8,193 nt of DNA, taken from assembly GCA_949542085.1 (NCBI GenBank), contig CATGXW010000022.1, positions 1 to 8,193 of the forward strand, read 5' to 3'. Origin of the DNA: an uncultured Alphaproteobacteria bacterium. GTDB lineage: Bacteria > Pseudomonadota > Alphaproteobacteria > RF32 > CAG-239. Both the position numbers and the translations under genes were made by a program. Below, piece by piece: positions 5,626-8,193 of this stretch. Numbering within the stretch: position 1 is the first letter of the stretch; each line of letters starts with the position of its first letter. Below the pieces are notes generated by a model. That model saw only the letters and a program-made list of their open reading frames with translations. It was not told the DNA's origin and did not search any database.

Positions 5626-7263
5626 CTAATCCTCAGGAAACGTTAGTTCTAATATTTTCGGAATATATCGTTCGACATTTTCAAGGATGACAATGTCGTA
5701 ATTTTTTTCTATATCTTTCAAAATATTTTGTGAGAAGGTGTAATCCCAAATCATCTTTGTATGAGCGAATGTTTCTGCATAATATGATTCCAAATTCGAA
5801 GAAAAGCTGTCTCGCATAGTTAGTAATCTGAGCTTTTTCTGTGAATTTTTGCAATCAATCAGAGGGCGATTGGATATCTCTTTATTGTTGCACTTGGCTT
5901 TACGGTCTATCAACGGTTCTTTATATTCTAAATTTTCATATTTCTGAGATGTTTGGGGGTACATATTGCTTAAATCCCCGGCTTTGTACGGAATATTTTG
6001 CCAAGCCATAACATGAATGGGATTGAGCCCCAAATTTTTCATCACGTCTAAATATCCGATATAGGCACCGAAGTGATTCCAATGGGTATCATTTTTCCAA
6101 AAGAGCAAACCTTTATCTTTGTTATTATGTAAAACATCATACAAATAAATGACATTTACATCAGAATTTTTCTTTATATAGTTCACAAATTGCCATCCTA
6201 TTCCGTCCGTATCAGGGCGTAATTTTTGAATATTCTTAATGTGTTCGCCATATACTTTGTTTTTGTCTGGAATAAGAAGATAATAAAATTTTTTATGATG
6301 TTTTTTACACCATTGGTCAATATCTGTTAAATATTTTAACCCATGCTGCAATTGCGTTTCGCTTAAAATGTTTTTATTGGCATAATTATTCAGGCTATTG
6401 TCATGTTTATAAAACAACCAATCGTCAGAACCGACTAGAACGTCTTTATTTCCTTGAACAAAAAGGCCTTTGAGCCATTCGTCGATTTTAATAAATAGCC
6501 TTCGCCCATAAAATCTGTCATTATACCAGTTTTCAAATTCTTCGCCAAATTTAGTGTTAATCCCTTTATGGGTGAAAGATCGAGGATAAGAGGCGAGGGA
6601 TCTGTTTTCACGTTGGGAAGTCGTTTCCTGCGATATATGGCTCATTGGAATAAATAGCAAGACAAAAAAACAAGAAAGAAAAACAATATCTATTCTTGAA
6701 TTGTTTTCTAAAATCTTAAATCTGGACAAATACTGCACAATTTTATATGCCAGCAGAAAAGAAAAAGTTAAAAATATAGTCAATAGATAAAAATCGGGAG
6801 TTTGGGGCGCTTTGACTTTTAGTTTATATGTTATTTCAGGAGACTTTTTTGCAGAAATAATATCTAAGTTATTATCCTTCATTTTAACATGAGAAATATC
6901 GTAACCACAATCCGTTTGGAGTTTTTCTGTAATTTTTACGCTTCGCCATCCATGAGCGTTTAAATCGGAAATATAAACTTTTCCTATGTAATTGTTTATC
7001 ACAAGTTTTAATCTGTCAATTCTTTCGGCAAAAATAAGCATTTCAACATTTTGTTTGCCGCGTTCAACGTCTTTCTTTACAGAACGTTCATCCGTAAAAG
7101 TTTTATATTGTTTATCCGAATAAAAGATTTGATATTGAATATCTTTTTCAGCGTTAGAAATGAATGAAACTTTTATAGGGTTGTTGATGAGCCAAAATTT
7201 GAATGTTGCTAACGTAAAAATAGCTGTTAAAAAAACGATGACAGACCATAAATTTTTTTTCAT
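5626..7263 (-). CDS. AlgJ/AlgX-like SGNH acetyltransferase with extra N-terminal domain
   Basis: A 545-residue protein, probable partner of the MBOAT enzyme and expected to transfer acetyl groups onto a glycan in the periplasm. Residues 5-25 form a membrane anchor. About 30-155 is a beta-rich, probably periplasmic domain, and two further helices follow at about 157-177 and 191-209. The AlgJ/AlgX SGNH domain fills about 215-535. It shows SQRENRSLASYP (216-227), FENWYNDRFYGRR (243-255), DVLVGSDDWLFY (274-285), the Asp-His motif NDTHWNHFGAY (391-401) and MRDSFSS (483-489), where Ser486 would be the nucleophile. All catalytic elements appear intact. Gene order is SGNH then MBOAT, the reverse of the usual algI-algJ order. 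Both genes look richer in A+T than proS. The ATG at 7263 lacks a clear Shine-Dalgarno; TATAAC at 7278-7283 is a possible -10 box without a good -35. Confidence 0.9.
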   Translation of the reverse strand: MKKNLWSVIVFLTAIFTLATFKFWLINNPIKVSFISNAEKDIQYQIFYSDKQYKTFTDERSVKKDVERGKQNVEMLIFAERIDRLKLVINNYIGKVYISDLNAHGWRSVKITEKLQTDCGYDISHVKMKDNNLDIISAKKSPEITYKLKVKAPQTPDFYLLTIFLTFSFLLAYKIVQYLSRFKILENNSRIDIVFLSCFFVLLFIPMSHISQETTSQRENRSLASYPRSFTHKGINTKFGEEFENWYNDRFYGRRLFIKIDEWLKGLFVQGNKDVLVGSDDWLFYKHDNSLNNYANKNILSETQLQHGLKYLTDIDQWCKKHHKKFYYLLIPDKNKVYGEHIKNIQKLRPDTDGIGWQFVNYIKKNSDVNVIYLYDVLHNNKDKGLLFWKNDTHWNHFGAYIGYLDVMKNLGLNPIHVMAWQNIPYKAGDLSNMYPQTSQKYENLEYKEPLIDRKAKCNNKEISNRPLIDCKNSQKKLRLLTMRDSFSSNLESYYAETFAHTKMIWDYTFSQNILKDIEKNYDIVILENVERYIPKILELTFPED

Positions 7264-7353
7264 ATTGTAGAGCCGTTGTTATAAGAAGTTAGCAAGCCAC
7301 TACCTTATTTCAAAAAAAACTTGCTGTCTACACAACGAACGGAAGGCTGTTGA

Positions 7354-7383
7354 CAAAAAGCCCTCCGGTTGGAGAGCTTTTTG
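7354..7383 (-). terminator. Intrinsic terminator downstream of proS
   Basis: Bases 7354-7366 pair with 7371-7383 around a four-base loop, thirteen pairs in all. The one imperfect position is G-U in leftward RNA but C-A in rightward RNA, so the hairpin is stronger for leftward transcripts. A five-base U-run follows in that direction. It ends the proS transcript about 130 bases after the stop codon and insulates the acyltransferase operon. Confidence 0.8.
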
Positions 7384-7393
7384 TTTGTTTTAA

Positions 7394-7475
7394 TTAAGTG
7401 CCGGTTATGCTGCAACAGCAATCTGCAAACGAGGACGCTCCACGGGCACTTAACCGTTGCCTCCCTTGCTAGGGG
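7394..7475 (-). other. Structured, G+C-richer element in the proS 3' region
   Basis: This lies between the proS stop and its terminator. TTAAGTGCCGGT (7394-7405) can pair with ACGGGCACTTAA (7442-7453) at eleven of twelve positions. An overlapping alternative pairs CGGTTA (7402-7407) with TAACCG (7451-7456); the two stems share bases and cannot form together. Inside are a perfect hairpin TGCTG-TTG-CAGCA (7408-7420) and a short GAG/CTC hairpin (7431-7440). A CCCT/AGGG hairpin (7463-7474) follows outside. GTGCC occurs three times (7398-7402, 7475-7479, 7497-7501). It matches none of the RNA families I checked from memory (tmRNA, SRP RNA, RNase P, 6S, common riboswitches). It could be a regulatory RNA, a 3'-end-derived small RNA or a palindromic repeat. 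The pairing is seen; any function is inference. Confidence 0.4.
7405..7449 (-). CDS. Possible 14-codon leader-like ORF
   Basis: Reading leftward, AGGGAGG (7460-7466) is followed after ten bases by GTG at 7449 and thirteen further codons, giving MPVERPRLQIAVAA, then TAA. A stop codon lies immediately before the GTG in frame, so the ORF cannot be longer. The ribosome site overlaps the CCCT/AGGG hairpin, and the GTG lies inside the long stem, so folding would affect translation. The tail -AVAA resembles the end of some tmRNA-encoded degradation tags. At this length chance is a real possibility. Confidence 0.25.
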   Translation of the reverse strand: MPVERPRLQIAVAA

Positions 7476-7514
7476 TGCCACCGGCGGCTCGCTTTTGTGC
7501 CTATCGCGCTGCGA

Positions 7515-8193
7515 TTAGTAGCTGCGAGCGTAAATGACATCCATTGTTGCCGGTTTACCTGTCAGGAGGCAAACACCTTCTGTTCCTGTTTGATCAAATG
7601 GAATGCAGCGAATAGTGATTTTCATCGCTTTCAACAATTCTTCACTGTTGGCATCACCGCTCCACTTTCCGCGAACAAAGGCAACTTTGCCGGCTTTTCC
7701 ATCTTCAATCCATTCATTTGATTTATCAAAGTAAGCCTTGAAAGCTTCCTGAGTGGTGATATCCGTACGAATATTGGTCATTAAACGATCTTTCGCCTTG
7801 GAGAACATTTCTTTTTGAATATTTTCCAAGCGATTGGCGATGGTTTCAATCAATTCGTCACGACCGAGAATTTGTTTGCCTTCCTGTGTGCCAAGCTTGA
7901 TGCGTTCTTTCAGCATCACGTTGTTGCCATCGGCATCACGTCGGCCGATTTCCAAAATAATCGGAGCGCCTTTGCGTGTCCATTCCCAGAACTTGTCAAC
8001 GGAAGAACGATCTCGTTTGTCGAGTTTGATGCGGATTTTTTCACCGAACGGTGTTTTGTTTTTCAAATCCTGCATAATATTTTTGATATAGGCCATAACG
8101 GTTTCTTCGTCTTCGGCTTTTTTGACAACAGGAATGATGACAACTTGATAAGGGGCGATTTTCGGAGGAACAACCATACCCTCATCATCGGCA
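7515..8193 (-). CDS. proS: Prolyl-tRNA synthetase, archaeal/eukaryotic type (C-terminal part)
   Basis: The reading frame is open to the right edge, so only the last 225 residues are seen; the first ATG inside the window (8177) is internal. The enzyme joins proline to tRNA-Pro in the cytoplasm. Class II motif 3 is visible as DDEGMVVPPKIAPYQVVIIP, the form found in archaeal/eukaryotic-type ProRS. It is followed by the anticodon-binding Rossmann-like domain, with DKFWEWTRKGAPIILEIGRR and a KLGTQEG loop, and by the C-terminal domain of this subtype. That domain keeps two cysteines (in IRCIP and GVCLLTG), too few for the four-cysteine zinc site of some relatives. The protein ends in ARSY, as expected for this type, whose terminal tyrosine carboxylate reaches back toward the active site. 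The coding region looks less A+T-rich than the acyltransferase operon. Confidence 0.95.
   Translation of the reverse strand, partial: ADDEGMVVPPKIAPYQVVIIPVVKKAEDEETVMAYIKNIMQDLKNKTPFGEKIRIKLDKRDRSSVDKFWEWTRKGAPIILEIGRRDADGNNVMLKERIKLGTQEGKQILGRDELIETIANRLENIQKEMFSKAKDRLMTNIRTDITTQEAFKAYFDKSNEWIEDGKAGKVAFVRGKWSGDANSEELLKAMKITIRCIPFDQTGTEGVCLLTGKPATMDVIYARSY

Noticed and set aside
7291..7325. AGCAAG/CTTGCT inverted repeat upstream of the acyltransferase operon.
   Set aside because: Only six base pairs around a 23-base loop, too weak to call an operator or hairpin.
7408..7473. Rightward 21-codon ORF (ATG at 7408) containing SANEDAP.
   Set aside because: No ribosome site, and it is the antisense of the structured element. 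Composition does not suggest selection for coding.
7384..7514. Permuted two-piece tmRNA coding segment, suggested by GCTGTTGCAGCATAA encoding -AVAA and stop next to a terminator.
   Set aside because: No T-arm/CCA acceptor piece and no GGGG-type 5' acceptor lie upstream; proS coding sequence begins only about 65 bases upstream of the candidate start. The ORF also lacks the usual Ala-Asn-Asp tag start.

Overview
The window looks like chromosomal DNA from an A+T-rich Gram-negative bacterium, most likely a proteobacterium and possibly an alphaproteobacterium. Three things point this way: the 3' half of the tRNA-Arg(UCU) gene resembles the proteobacterial form, the Hsp20 gene has a CTTGAA box typical of a heat-shock sigma factor, and an AlgI/AlgJ-type envelope O-acetylation pair is present. 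Assignment below phylum level is a guess. No transposase, integrase, phage gene or CRISPR array is visible.

Layout. At 1-195 a two-gene tRNA unit (Pro-UGG, then Arg-UCU) reads leftward and ends in an intrinsic terminator. At 312-626 a small RNHCP zinc-ribbon protein reads rightward and meets a shared bidirectional terminator. From 658 to 2257 an Hsp20 chaperone gene and, upstream of it, a CNNM/CBS membrane protein gene read leftward. From 2380 to 4180 two rightward genes of unknown function follow: a 454-residue protein built largely of about twelve 20-24 residue repeats (a likely beta-solenoid), and a 113-residue charged helical protein with its own promoter, strong ribosome binding site and terminator. 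From 4216 to 7263 a leftward operon encodes a membrane-anchored SGNH (AlgJ/AlgX-like) protein and an MBOAT acyltransferase, three bases apart. Together these probably move acetyl groups across the inner membrane onto an exported glycan. From 7515 to the right edge lies the C-terminal part of an archaeal/eukaryotic-type prolyl-tRNA synthetase, also leftward.

The points most worth a second look are these. The tRNA-Arg gene has a 5' acceptor strand that does not match its 3' strand and instead resembles the neighbouring tRNA-Pro acceptor. A compact, G+C-richer 130-base stretch lies between the proS stop codon and its terminator, with two mutually exclusive long-range stems and a possible 14-codon ORF ending in -AVAA. 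An archaeal-type ProRS occurs with a tRNA-Pro that has bacterial identity bases. The SGNH protein carries an extra N-terminal periplasmic domain. The solenoid-repeat protein is of unknown function.

All calls come from reading the sequence by eye; no homology search or folding program was run.
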